A stretch of 64,000 bases of DNA, taken from assembly GCF_003234655.2 (NCBI RefSeq), contig NZ_CP126271.1, forward strand, positions 3,038,001 through 3,102,000, in the 5' to 3' direction. A model generated the notes under the pieces. The model was not told the DNA's origin and did not search any database. It saw only the letters and a list, made by a program, of their open reading frames with translations. The translations under genes were made by a program, and so were the position numbers. This DNA comes from Curtobacterium sp. MCLR17_007. GTDB lineage: Bacteria; Actinomycetota; Actinomycetes; Actinomycetales; Microbacteriaceae. Every line of letters starts with the position of its first letter. The stretch's first letter is position 1. Of this stretch, positions 53,086-61,360 are shown piece by piece.

Positions 53086-54027
53086 TCACCCCAGCGGCTC
53101 CACGCCGTAGCTGGTGACCACCGCCCGCAGCTCGTCCAGGTAGGTCTGCGCCTGCACCGTCAGGGGCACGGAGGAGTGCGCGATCCACCCGATCTCGATG
53201 CGCTCGTCGACGTCGAGGGGGATGGCGACGATCTCCGGGTCCAGGTCGTCACTGATCAGCCCCGTCGAGATCGTGTAGCCGCCGAGCCCGATCATCAGGT
53301 TGAAGATCGTCGCCCGGTCCGACACCCGGATCTCCCGCTTGCTGGACATCGTCGACAGGATCTCCTCGGCCAGGTAGAAGGAGTTGTTCGCGCCCTGGTC
53401 GAATGTCAGCCGAGGCAGGTCCGCCAGATCGGCCAGGGTCGCACGCTTCCGGGTCGCGATCGGGTTCCGCCGGGCGACGAAGATGTGCGGCTGGGCGACG
53501 AACAGCGGTGTGAACACGACCCCGGCGTCCCGCAGCAGCTTGCCGAGGACCTGCCGGTTGAAGTCGTTGCGGTACAGGATGCCGACCTCGCTGCGCAGGG
53601 TGCGGACGTCCTCGATGATGTCCCAGGTACGCGTCTCACGGAGCGAGAACTCGTACTCGTCGGCAGCGGCGGCCTCGACCATCCGGACGAAGGCCTCCAC
53701 CGCGAACGAGTAGTGCTGGGCAGACACCCCGAGCAGCCGGCGTGACGGCTGCCCGCCGACGTACCGCTGTTCGAGCAGCGAGACCTGCTCGACGACCTGG
53801 CGGGCGTAGCCGAGGAACTCGACGCCGTCGACGGTGAGGACGACACCACGCGCCGAACGCACGAAGAGCGCCCGGCCGATCCGGGCCTCCAGGTCCTTCA
53901 TCGCGGCCGACAGCGTCGGCTGCGCGACGTAGAGCAGGTCGGCCGCAGCGCTGATCGAGCCCTCGGTCGCGACCTCGATGAAGTACCGGAGCTGCTGCAG
54001 GGTGATGTCGTTCGAGACGCGGGCCAT
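53086..54027 (-). CDS. LysR-family regulator, probable control of mesXD
   Basis: A 313-residue protein. The N-terminal helix-turn-helix reads LQQLRYFIEVATEGSISAAA and LYVAQPTLSAAMKDLEARIG near residues 10-50. The substrate domain shows LLGVSAQHYSFAVEAFVRMV, VGILYRNDFNRQVLGKLL, DQGANNSFYLAEEI and GLGGYTISTGLIS. It is divergent from the methionine synthase genes, 72 bases away, with the inverted repeat GCTAT-N8-ATAGC in the spacer. LysR regulators commonly control methionine genes; the effector is unknown. Confidence 0.85.
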   Translation of the reverse strand: MARVSNDITLQQLRYFIEVATEGSISAAADLLYVAQPTLSAAMKDLEARIGRALFVRSARGVVLTVDGVEFLGYARQVVEQVSLLEQRYVGGQPSRRLLGVSAQHYSFAVEAFVRMVEAAAADEYEFSLRETRTWDIIEDVRTLRSEVGILYRNDFNRQVLGKLLRDAGVVFTPLFVAQPHIFVARRNPIATRKRATLADLADLPRLTFDQGANNSFYLAEEILSTMSSKREIRVSDRATIFNLMIGLGGYTISTGLISDDLDPEIVAIPLDVDERIEIGWIAHSSVPLTVQAQTYLDELRAVVTSYGVEPLG

Positions 54028-54035
54028 AGGCGGAG

Positions 54036-54053
54036 GCTATACCAGCGCATAGC
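54036..54053. promoter_or_regulatory. LysR binding-site candidate
   Basis: GCTATACCAGCGCATAGC has 5-base inverted arms with an 8-base centre, a form with the T-N11-A layout of LysR sites. It lies 9 bases from the LysR start and 47 bases from the mesX start, so it could control both. Confidence 0.55.
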
Positions 54054-54099
54054 ATCTCGGGATTACCCGATGACCCGCGCCTCCCGTCATGATCGAGGA

Positions 54100-55071
54100 A
54101 TGGCGAATGACCTGACCTTCAGCATCACGCGGACGCGGTTCGACGAGGACTACTCCCCCGCGGACAGCTCCCGGCTGACCACGAACTTCGCCAACCTGGC
54201 GCGCGGCGAGCACCGTCAGCAGAACCTGCGCAACGCCCTCGCCATGATCGACCGTCGCTGCAACGACCTGGCTGCCGGGGGTCCGGCCGCCGACCGGTAC
54301 CGGGTGGAGCTCGACATCGTCTCCGTCACGGCGCACTTCGTCGACGACGGCACCGACGGTGCGTTCCCGCTGCTCGAGATGCTCGACGTCACGATCCTCG
54401 ACCAGCACACCGGCGAGCGCCACCAGGGCATCCTCGGCAACAACTTCTCGTCGTACCTGCGGGACTACGACTTCGCGGTGCTGCTCCCGTCGGCTCCGTC
54501 GCTGCCGGCCGACTTCGGACACCTGCACGGGCAGCTGTTCCAGCGCTTCCTGGAGTCGTCGGCGTTCCGCGCGGAGTTCGACCTGGAGCCGGTCGTCTGC
54601 ATCAGCGTCTCGACCAGCCAGACCTACCGACAGAACGGCTTCGTGCATCCAGTCCTCGGCGCCGAGTACGAGCACGAGCACTCCTCGCTCACCGATGACT
54701 ACTTCGGCCGGATGGGCATGCAGGTCCGGTACTTCATGCCCCCGGGCGGCAAGGCCCCGCTCGCGTTCTACTCCCGCGGCGACCTGCTCAGCGACTACTC
54801 GGACCTGCAGCTCATCGGCACGATCAGCACGATGGAGACGTTCCAACAGATCTACCGACCGGAGATCTACAACGCGAACGCCCCGGCGCCGAGCACCTAC
54901 CGCCCGAGCCTCGCGCACGAGGACTACACGGTGCCGCCCGTCTCCTACGACCGCGAGGAGCGGAGCCGCCTCGCGATCACCCAGGGCCGGTACACCGAGG
55001 AGCACCTCGTGACGCCGCATCGGGCGCTCCTCGAGCAGTGGGCATCCCGTCCCACAGCCGTGGCCGTCTGA
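54100..55071 (+). CDS. mesX: MesX, DUF1852 auxiliary protein of a folate-independent methionine synthase
   Basis: A 323-residue protein from ATG at 54100; an ATG at 54070 is also in frame. The DUF1852 pattern is clear: MANDLTFSITRTRFDEDYSP at the start, TTNFANLARGEHRQQNLRNA near 27-46, VCISVSTSQTYRQNGFVHPV near 166-185, and FYSRGDLLSDYSDLQLIGTI near 220-239. Published work on core methionine synthases found that MesD needs the DUF1852 protein MesX and oxygen. Here it directly precedes a MesD-like gene with a 41-base spacer, exactly that arrangement. How it acts is not known. Confidence 0.85.
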   Translation: MANDLTFSITRTRFDEDYSPADSSRLTTNFANLARGEHRQQNLRNALAMIDRRCNDLAAGGPAADRYRVELDIVSVTAHFVDDGTDGAFPLLEMLDVTILDQHTGERHQGILGNNFSSYLRDYDFAVLLPSAPSLPADFGHLHGQLFQRFLESSAFRAEFDLEPVVCISVSTSQTYRQNGFVHPVLGAEYEHEHSSLTDDYFGRMGMQVRYFMPPGGKAPLAFYSRGDLLSDYSDLQLIGTISTMETFQQIYRPEIYNANAPAPSTYRPSLAHEDYTVPPVSYDREERSRLAITQGRYTEEHLVTPHRALLEQWASRPTAVAV

Positions 55072-55112
55072 CCCATTTCCTGCTTCCTCGACCGTCTGGA
55101 TCTCCTACGACC

Positions 55113-56162
55113 ATGAGCACCCTCCTTCCCACCGCCATCGTCGGCAGCCTGCCGAAACCGTCCTGGCTCGCCGAGCCCGAGAAGCTCTGGTCCCGCTGGC
55201 GGCTCGACGGGGCGGCACTGGCCGAGGGCAAGCAGGACGCCCTCCGCGCCGCCGTGCACGAGCAGGAGCGCGCCGGCCTCGACATCGTCAGCGACGGCGA
55301 GCAGACCCGCCAGCACTTCGTCACGACGTTCATCGAGCACCTGGATGGCGTCGACCTCGAGCGTAAGGAGACCGTCCGGATCCGCGACCGGTACGACGCG
55401 GCCGTGCCGACCGTCGTCGGTGCCGTCAGCCGCCGCGCGCCCGTGTTCGTGGACGACGCGCGCTTCCTGCGCGCCCAGACCGACCGCCCGATCAAGTGGG
55501 CGCTCCCCGGCCCGATGACGATGATCGACACGCTCTCCGACCAGCACTACAAGAGCCGCGAGAAGCTGGCGTGGGAATTCGCCCGGATCCTCAACGAGGA
55601 GGCCCACGAGCTCGAAGCAGCCGGCGTCGACATCATCCAGTTCGACGAGCCCGCCTTCACCGTCTTCCACGATGAGGTGCAGGACTGGGGCGTCGCCGCA
55701 CTCGAACGCGCCACCGAGGGCCTGCGCGCCGAGACGGTCGTGCACATCTGTTACGGCTACGGGATCGAGGCCAACAACCGGTGGAAGGAGACGCTCGGGG
55801 CCGAGTGGCGCCAGTACGAGCAGTCCTTCCCGCTCCTGCAGCAGTCGTCGATCGACATCGTCTCGCTCGAGTGCATCCACTCCCACGTCCCGCTCGAGCT
55901 CGTCGAGCTCATCCGCGGGAAGAAGGTCATGCTCGGCGCGATCGACGTCGCGACCGAGACCGTGGAGACGCCGGAGGAGGTCGCGGAGGTGCTCCGTCGC
56001 GCGCTCGAGTTCGTCGACGCGGACAAGCTCATCCCGAGTTCGAACTGCGGGATGGCGCCGCTGGCGCGGGGCGCAGCGCTCGGGAAGCTCGGCGCGCTGT
56101 CCGCCGGCGCGGACATCGTCCGGGCGGAGCTCGCTGAGGTCGCCGTGCCGACAGCGCACTGA
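55113..56162 (+). CDS. mesD: MesD-type core methionine synthase
   Basis: A 349-residue protein corresponding to only the catalytic half of MetE (about 750 residues). Zinc ligands are H211 and C213 (VVHICYGYG), probably E253 (VSLECIHSH) and C312 (SSNCGMAPL). Other family parts are TAIVGSLPKPSW near 7-18, SDGEQTRQHFVTTF, GPMTMIDTLSDQHY and IIQFDEPAFTVFHDEV. The short form lacks the folate-binding half, so methyl transfer to homocysteine uses a donor other than methyl-folate; for MesD this needs MesX and oxygen. It is expressed with mesX, and a hairpin ends the transcript. A fragment of a related gene lies at 60618-60692. Confidence 0.85.
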   Translation: MSTLLPTAIVGSLPKPSWLAEPEKLWSRWRLDGAALAEGKQDALRAAVHEQERAGLDIVSDGEQTRQHFVTTFIEHLDGVDLERKETVRIRDRYDAAVPTVVGAVSRRAPVFVDDARFLRAQTDRPIKWALPGPMTMIDTLSDQHYKSREKLAWEFARILNEEAHELEAAGVDIIQFDEPAFTVFHDEVQDWGVAALERATEGLRAETVVHICYGYGIEANNRWKETLGAEWRQYEQSFPLLQQSSIDIVSLECIHSHVPLELVELIRGKKVMLGAIDVATETVETPEEVAEVLRRALEFVDADKLIPSSNCGMAPLARGAALGKLGALSAGADIVRAELAEVAVPTAH

Positions 56163-56172
56163 CTCCGCTGAC

Positions 56173-56216
56173 ATGCAGGACGGCTCACCTCGGCAACGGG
56201 GCGAGCCGTCCTGCAT
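56173..56216 (+). terminator. Hairpin after mesD
   Basis: ATGCAGGACGGCTC (56173-56186) and GAGCCGTCCTGCAT (56203-56216) pair perfectly across a 16-base loop, 11 bases after the mesD stop. No T-run follows. Confidence 0.75.
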
Positions 56217-56338
56217 CTCACGTCCGTCAGGTGTCTGGTTCTCGGTCGGGCCTGGAGGCATGGCTCGCCTCCGCCGCGGAGGGCGCGTCGGCTGGGCGCT
56301 CCGTCTCCCGGGGCTGACCGTCGGTCAGCTCGAGGTCA

Positions 56339-56836
56339 TCACTCCTGACCCTCAAGGCTCATCTTGTCGAAGTCACCCGCAATGCACTGCGAGCTGCCGT
56401 CGATCGTGTACCCCCGGGGATCTGCCCGGAAGTCCGAAGAACTCACCGGACCGCCCCTGCCCCGAACTCCGAGGATGGGGTCCTCACCCCCGGTCTGGTA
56501 GCGCTCGGTCGTGACGCCGAGGTCCTTCCAGTGGCGCTCCACTGCGACGACATCGGCCTTCGGATCGGCGCTCGCAGCACGGACCATCGCGTAGACGTAC
56601 TGAACGCCGCCTTGCTCCAGACCGAGACCGCACTTCCCGAGCCCGGGACCATCACTGACTTCCCACCCGTCGCCAACGATCGTGGTCGATTCCTCGACGA
56701 ACGTGACGATGGACTGTTTCGCTTCTTTCGCGTTCATGCCAGATCCTTCGCTGCAACCAGTGAGAAGGGCGACGGTGAGCAGGACTGCTCCTGTCGCCCA
56801 GAGGACGGTGACGGCTCTTCGCCGAGGTGGTTTCAT
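56339..56836 (-). CDS. Small lipoprotein next to the DUF1023 hydrolase gene
   Basis: A 165-residue protein. The basic n-region (MKPPRRR) and hydrophobic stretch end in the lipobox VALLTGCSE, with Cys at 28. The mature part starts with a helix (MNAKEAKQSIVTFVEESTTI), then strands with GKCGLGLEQGGVQYVYAMVR; two further Cys (GKCG, SQCI) may form a disulfide. No family recognised; it resembles small actinobacterial lipoproteins with a single alpha/beta domain. It lies 46 bases after the DUF1023-type gene on the same strand, so it could be a partner or immunity-like protein. The function is unknown. Confidence 0.7.
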   Translation of the reverse strand: MKPPRRRAVTVLWATGAVLLTVALLTGCSEGSGMNAKEAKQSIVTFVEESTTIVGDGWEVSDGPGLGKCGLGLEQGGVQYVYAMVRAASADPKADVVAVERHWKDLGVTTERYQTGGEDPILGVRGRGGPVSSSDFRADPRGYTIDGSSQCIAGDFDKMSLEGQE

Positions 56837-56882
56837 CTGCCAGTTCCTTCCAGATCGGCTCGCTTGAGCGAGATCGGCGTGA

Positions 56883-58769
56883 TCACTTCGTCAACAGCTC
56901 TGGCTGGCCGGTCGTGGCGTACGCGACGTTCTGCAGCGACTGCGTGTTCTCGTCGAGGTACCCGCCGCCGTACCACGTGTGCACCCCGTGGTCGCGAACG
57001 GGTTGGAGGCCTGGAGCTCCATCGGCGCCGAAGCTCGTGGCACCGAATTCCGGCGCGGTCGGATCCTGGTGGTGATCGGAGCTGAAGTCACGTCCGACTG
57101 CCGCCCATTCGTCGCCGCTCCAGTGCTCGATGATCGGCTTCACCACGTCTGCCTGCCCCGCGTAGACCGCATCCGCCTGGATCTCGTCCGCCCCGTGGAT
57201 GCTGTCCGGGATGCCCGCTGATGCGATGGCGGTGAACGAATCGACGTGCACACCCTCGGTCGTGAGCGCGTAGGACGCGGTCGTCGTGCCGTAGGAGTGC
57301 CCGAGCACATTGACCCTGGGCATGATGACGGCCCTCGTCGCGTCCAGGCCCATGATCGACGCGGCCAGCTTCTTGCCACCGGCTTTTGCGAAGTCGCTGC
57401 CGAACACGGCGGCACTCGCCGGCGGGACCGGCGGCGCCTCGTACCCCATCCACGCGACAACGGCGTTCGTGGAGCCGCGACCCACAGGGACCGCCTTGGC
57501 TTGCTCGCTGGAGACGTTCTGAGCGGCATCCGTCCAATCGGTCATGCTGCCCGTGCTCGACCCCATCCCCGGCACCGCCCAGGTGACGTTGGTCGCTTCA
57601 TCCAGATCTCCGATGGAGACGGCGGCCAGAGGGGGATGGTCTGCGCTGAGCACCGTGAGCGTGCGAGGGCCTCTGCGGCCGTTGCGGTTGAGAGAAGCCT
57701 TGATCGATTCGAGGGCGGAGAGGTCCGCCGCGTCCTTGCGTGCTGCAGCGCTGTAGACGCGGTCCGGACGATCGAGGTCGTCCAGGAACTGTTTCGCGGA
57801 CGCGATCCGACGATCGAGCACGGCAACGTTCGCAGCGCTGCGCGCCCAGTACGGTGCCCCTTCGAGGTTGCCCAACACGGTCAACACCGAGGTCGGAAGC
57901 AGTGCGAGGTCCGGAGCGTCTTCCTTCGTGAGACCGAGGTCCGTCCACATCGCGGCGACCTCGGTCGGGGTCAGTCCCGTCGCGAAGAGCCGTTGGACGT
58001 CTCGGACGAGCTCGTCGTCGGTCACCCTGCCGATCGCGGCATTCGTCAGCGATCCGACGCCTCCCGCCTGCTCGAACGCGTCGGCGATGCGGTCGATCCA
58101 CGCAGCATCGGCTCGGTTCTCCTCAAGGAACAGTTCGAAGCCCGTGACGAAGGTGCATCCGTCGATCGTCACCCAGGAGCACGACGCGGTGAAGGCCTTC
58201 CACGCGCTGGCGAGCGTCGAGGCCTTCGCTGCCGCAGCAGCATCGTTCGCCCGGCTGACCGTGCTGAAGTCACGCAGTCGCGCCGGGTCCGCCGAGCTCC
58301 GACCGTGCCCCGCGGCGCCCCCGGACCGCCTGCGTTCACGTGGCACGAACGCCGCATGGATGGACGGCGGTCGGATCGCGACCTCCGACGGTTTCGGGGT
58401 GCGGATGGAGACCGGAGGCAAGGTGGTGGTCACGAGCAGTGATGTCGCCGCGGCGTGCTGGCGGTCGCGCTCGGCTGCGCGCCAGGCATCAACAGCGTCC
58501 AGCCGTTCCTCCTCGGCCTCCGCAGAGATCTTGGCGTCGCGGACCTGACCGGCGAGGTCGTTCAGGACGGACGCCAGCTTGCCCCGATCAGTTGACTCGG
58601 CCGAGGCGGACTCGGTGAACCTGTCGGCGTAGGCGCCGGAGAAGTCCACCGCTGCTTCCTCGACGGCGGACCGACGGGCCCCCGACTGCGCACGGAGCTC
58701 GTTCTCAGCCGCCGTGGCCGCTCTGATGACGGCGTCGGCTGCTGCCGCGTCGAACGCGATCTTCCCCAT
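56883..58769 (-). CDS. WXG-like N-terminus plus DUF1023-type alpha/beta hydrolase
   Basis: A 628-residue protein with AGGGGG before the ATG. Residues 1-110 are a long helical, signal-less hairpin (KIAFDAAAADAVIRAATAAE, DRGKLASVLNDLAGQVRDAK), like WXG100/LXG-type secretion domains. A Pro-rich link leads to a central helical region (~170-330). The C-terminal alpha/beta hydrolase has NVLGHSYGTTTASYAL near 480 with the nucleophile Ser and a His in DHGVHTWYGGGYLDENTQ near 603. This is the DUF1023 fold found in type VII-linked actinobacterial proteins. It may be a secreted enzyme or toxin; the short lipoprotein after it may protect the producer. Both are inferences. Confidence 0.72.
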   Translation of the reverse strand: MGKIAFDAAAADAVIRAATAAENELRAQSGARRSAVEEAAVDFSGAYADRFTESASAESTDRGKLASVLNDLAGQVRDAKISAEAEEERLDAVDAWRAAERDRQHAAATSLLVTTTLPPVSIRTPKPSEVAIRPPSIHAAFVPRERRRSGGAAGHGRSSADPARLRDFSTVSRANDAAAAAKASTLASAWKAFTASCSWVTIDGCTFVTGFELFLEENRADAAWIDRIADAFEQAGGVGSLTNAAIGRVTDDELVRDVQRLFATGLTPTEVAAMWTDLGLTKEDAPDLALLPTSVLTVLGNLEGAPYWARSAANVAVLDRRIASAKQFLDDLDRPDRVYSAAARKDAADLSALESIKASLNRNGRRGPRTLTVLSADHPPLAAVSIGDLDEATNVTWAVPGMGSSTGSMTDWTDAAQNVSSEQAKAVPVGRGSTNAVVAWMGYEAPPVPPASAAVFGSDFAKAGGKKLAASIMGLDATRAVIMPRVNVLGHSYGTTTASYALTTEGVHVDSFTAIASAGIPDSIHGADEIQADAVYAGQADVVKPIIEHWSGDEWAAVGRDFSSDHHQDPTAPEFGATSFGADGAPGLQPVRDHGVHTWYGGGYLDENTQSLQNVAYATTGQPELLTK

Positions 58770-58894
58770 GACTTCCCCCTCCGGCCCACCCCGGTCCGGG
58801 TCCCGACCCTAGCGGGAATCTCCACCGACATGCACGTATTCCACATGTCGCTTTCGATCGGGCGGCTGCCCAGCCAGGGGCGTTGACTACACGC

Positions 58895-59320
58895 ATGATC
58901 CCCAAGAGCAAGATCCACGAGGTCGAGAGCGCGCCAGTCCGAGACCGCGACGGCGCATCGGTCGGCAAGGTCGCGCAGGTCTTCCCCTCCGACGAGGACG
59001 GCAGCGCTGCGTTCGTCAGCGTCGCGACAGGACTCTTCGGAGGCCACACCGCGCTCGTCCCGGTCGGAGACGCCACCTTCGACGGGAAGGACCTGCACGT
59101 CGGGTACGCGAAGAGCGCGATCAAGGGTGCGCCGTCCCCCGGAGCCGGAAGCACCTTGTCCCTCGCCGAGGAGAACGCCGCCCGCAAGCACTTCGGGCTG
59201 TCCCCAGCTGGCAAGGCGACCGGCGACATGGGCGACCCGCACGAGAACCTCGACCAGGCCGGTACCGGTCCTGCGGGTGCAGACGACACCGAGGGCGCAG
59301 GGACGACCCCGCCGGCGTGA
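58895..59320 (+). CDS. PRC-barrel domain protein
   Basis: A 141-residue protein from ATG at 58895 (a TTG four codons earlier is possible; no strong ribosome binding site). The PRC-barrel-like beta core is at about residues 8-75: SAPVRDRDGASVGKVAQVFP, SAAFVSVATGLFGGHTALVP, DLHVGYAKSAIKG. The C-terminal half is polar and disordered-looking with ARKHFGLSP and a Gly/Ala/Asp tail. Proteins of this type occur in desiccation and stress contexts and often bind RNA or metal, but the role here is unknown. The cryptochrome-like gene follows 84 bases on in the same direction. Confidence 0.72.
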   Translation: MIPKSKIHEVESAPVRDRDGASVGKVAQVFPSDEDGSAAFVSVATGLFGGHTALVPVGDATFDGKDLHVGYAKSAIKGAPSPGAGSTLSLAEENAARKHFGLSPAGKATGDMGDPHENLDQAGTGPAGADDTEGAGTTPPA

Positions 59321-59404
59321 GCAGCGGCGTCCCCGCGAGCGCGGTGCTGTGGTGACGCGGCCGGCAGCGCACGGCTCCTCCCGCAGCGGCAAGCGCAGGA
59401 TGGC

Positions 59405-60604
59405 GTGGTGACCACCCCCACCCGAGCCGCCGGCCTCGACGCCCTGCACGAGTTCGTCCCGCACGCCGGCCCCGATTACCGGCGCGACCGCAACCACGAC
59501 CTCGGCCCCGCGCGGACCAACGTCTCCGGCCTGTCGCCGTACCTGCGGCACCGGCTGGTCACCGAGCAGGAGGTCATCGACGCCGTCCTGTCCCGACACA
59601 GCCTGCACGCGGCGGAGAAGTTCGTGCAGGAGGTCTTCTGGCGCACCTACTGGAAGGGCTGGCTCGAGCAGCGCCCGGCGGTCTGGCGCCGCTACCGCGC
59701 CGACGTCAGCGACCTGCTCGCGGGAGACCTGCCCGCCCACTACGAGGACGTGATCGCCGGCCGATCCGGCATCGACGCGATGGACGCCTGGGTCGGCGAA
59801 CTCATCGAGACGGGGTACCTGCACAACCACACGCGCATGTGGTTCGCGAGCATCTGGATCTTCACCCTCGAGCTGCCGTGGCAACTCGGCGCCGACTTCT
59901 TCTACCGCCACCTGCTCGACGGTGATGCCGCCTCGAACACGCTGTCCTGGCGATGGGTGGCCGGGCTCCAGACCCGCGGCAAGACGTACCTGGCGACGAC
60001 GGAGAACATCGCCCGGTACACGGACGGGCGGTTCGCACCGACGGGCCTGGCCACCGAGGCCCGTGGACTCGACGAGGAACCGTTCCCCGCCTCCACACCG
60101 GTCCCGTCCGACGACGTCGACGGGCGCCCCGGGGAGCGCGTCGGACTGCTCCTGCACGAGGAGGACCTCGAGGCCGAGAGCCTGCTGTCCGAGCACCCCT
60201 CCCTCGCTGGGTCGATCCGCGCGACAGCGGTGACCGCCGATCCCGAGCAGCGCTCCCCGGCGGCGGTGTCCGCGCCAGTGCGGGCATTCACCGCCGGTGC
60301 AGTGGCAGACGCAGCGTCGCGGACAACCGACGCCAGCGGACGTCCGGCGACAGTGCTCGACTCGGCCGCGCCCTCCTCCGTCATCGAGTGGGCAGCGGCC
60401 GAGGGTCTCGACTCGATCGTCGTCCCCTACGCGCCCGTCGGCCCCGTCCACGAGCGTCTCGAGGTCCTGCGCGCAAGCCTCGGCGCGGAGGGCGTCGGTC
60501 TCGTCACCATCCGTCGGCGCTGGGACGGCCGAGCATGGCCGTACGCGTCGCGCGGCTTCTTCCCGTTCCGCGAGCGCATTCCCGGCCTCATCGGTCAGCG
60601 CTAG
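59405..60604 (+). CDS. Cryptochrome/photolyase-like FAD protein with inverted domain order
   Basis: A 399-residue protein starting at GTG (a second GTG follows directly) after AGGATGGC. Residues ~25-215 match the C-terminal FAD domain of photolyases: FVQEVFWRTYWKGWLEQRPA, IETGYLHNHTRMWFASIWIF, LLDGDAASNTLSWRWVAGLQ, TRGKTYLATTENI. The usual N-terminal antenna domain is missing. Instead residues ~240-399 form an alpha/beta domain with GERVGLLLHEEDLEAESLL, GLDSIVVPYAPVGPVHERLE and FFPFRERIPGLI, which resembles parts of an antenna domain placed after the FAD domain. A role in blue-light sensing or DNA repair is plausible. Confidence 0.75.
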   Translation: MVTTPTRAAGLDALHEFVPHAGPDYRRDRNHDLGPARTNVSGLSPYLRHRLVTEQEVIDAVLSRHSLHAAEKFVQEVFWRTYWKGWLEQRPAVWRRYRADVSDLLAGDLPAHYEDVIAGRSGIDAMDAWVGELIETGYLHNHTRMWFASIWIFTLELPWQLGADFFYRHLLDGDAASNTLSWRWVAGLQTRGKTYLATTENIARYTDGRFAPTGLATEARGLDEEPFPASTPVPSDDVDGRPGERVGLLLHEEDLEAESLLSEHPSLAGSIRATAVTADPEQRSPAAVSAPVRAFTAGAVADAASRTTDASGRPATVLDSAAPSSVIEWAAAEGLDSIVVPYAPVGPVHERLEVLRASLGAEGVGLVTIRRRWDGRAWPYASRGFFPFRERIPGLIGQR

Positions 60605-60617
60605 CGGACGCCGGCTC

Positions 60618-60692
60618 GACGAGCGCGCCTTCGCTGTCTTCCACGACGAGGTGCGGGATTGGGGCGTCGCCGCGTTCGCGCCCTGGTACTGA
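60618..60692 (+). pseudogene. Fragment of a second mesD-like gene
   Basis: The frame reads DERAFAVFHDEVRDWGVAAF, then APWY and a stop. mesD has DEPAFTVFHDEVQDWGVAAL at 55644-55703. Over about 60 bases the two DNA stretches match at roughly 50 positions, so they are homologous but diverged. No other part of mesD is seen around it. It may be what is left of a paralogue after deletion, or a copied piece. It starts 14 bases after the photolyase-like stop. Confidence 0.65.
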
Positions 60693-60750
60693 GGTCCACT
60701 CCGAACCGCAGCGCTCGCCACCGGACCTAGGCGCGCGACACGCGCGGGTG

Positions 60751-60778
60751 TTGCTTCAGGTTGCACATTTCACATTAT
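60751..60778 (+). promoter_or_regulatory. Promoter candidate for the small secreted protein pair
   Basis: TTGCTT (60751-60756) and CATTAT (60773-60778) with a 16-base spacer, in a conspicuously AT-richer stretch about 55 bases before the start. No operator-like palindrome is evident. Confidence 0.45.
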
Positions 60779-60832
60779 GGCCGTGAATATGGGGTCACCC
60801 AGCAACGCAGCTGGCGCTCAAAGGAGACCACA

Positions 60833-61360
60833 ATGAAGTCGTTGACCTCGATCACGCCTACCAAGACGGCGATCGTTGCAGCCATCACCACAGCGCTCTG
60901 CGCGTCGACGTTGACCATCACGCCCGCGCAAGCTGCGTCCGCCGCGCCGGTCGCTGACGTACGCGCAGCTGCCGAGAACCTCGGCGTCCAGGCCGCTGAC
61001 CTCGAACAGGGGCTCGAGCTGGTCAGCGAGATCCCTGATTCCGTTCTCCTCGCGGGCGATGCTGCCGTGCAGAGCTGGATGGCCGGGAACCACCCGGAAC
61101 TCGTCCAAGGCACGCGTGCGGACATCGTCGGCTGCGCTGGCGCCATTGCTTGGTTGATCGCCTCCACTGCGATCCCGGCAGCGAAGATCCTGAAGATCAA
61201 GAGGCTCATCGACGGGCTCGGAGGCGTTGCGAAGGCTGTCCGGCTGTTCTGGGGGGCGTCCTTCAAGTGGGAGAAGATCCAGGCCCTCGGAGGTGCGGCG
61301 GCGGCTCTCGGGGCCGAGCTGCTCGGGATCGCCGCGGTACAGCAGAAGTGCTTCTCGTGA
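60833..61360 (+). CDS. Small secreted cationic/hydrophobic protein, bacteriocin-like
   Basis: A 175-residue protein; AAAGGAG lies 7 bases before the ATG. A signal peptide covers about residues 1-36 (TAIVAAITTALCASTLTI, cleavage near AQA). An acidic N-terminal part follows (VADVRAAAENLGVQAADLEQ), and the last ~75 residues alternate hydrophobic and Lys/Arg-rich helices: GCAGAIAWLIASTAIPAAKI, LKIKRLIDGLGGVAKAVRLF, WGASFKWEKIQAL. Two Cys, at the start and end of this C-terminal segment, could form a disulfide. I do not recognise the family. The acidic pro-part, helical cationic segment and partner gene resemble a bacteriocin precursor, by inference. Confidence 0.65.
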   Translation: MKSLTSITPTKTAIVAAITTALCASTLTITPAQAASAAPVADVRAAAENLGVQAADLEQGLELVSEIPDSVLLAGDAAVQSWMAGNHPELVQGTRADIVGCAGAIAWLIASTAIPAAKILKIKRLIDGLGGVAKAVRLFWGASFKWEKIQALGGAAAALGAELLGIAAVQQKCFS

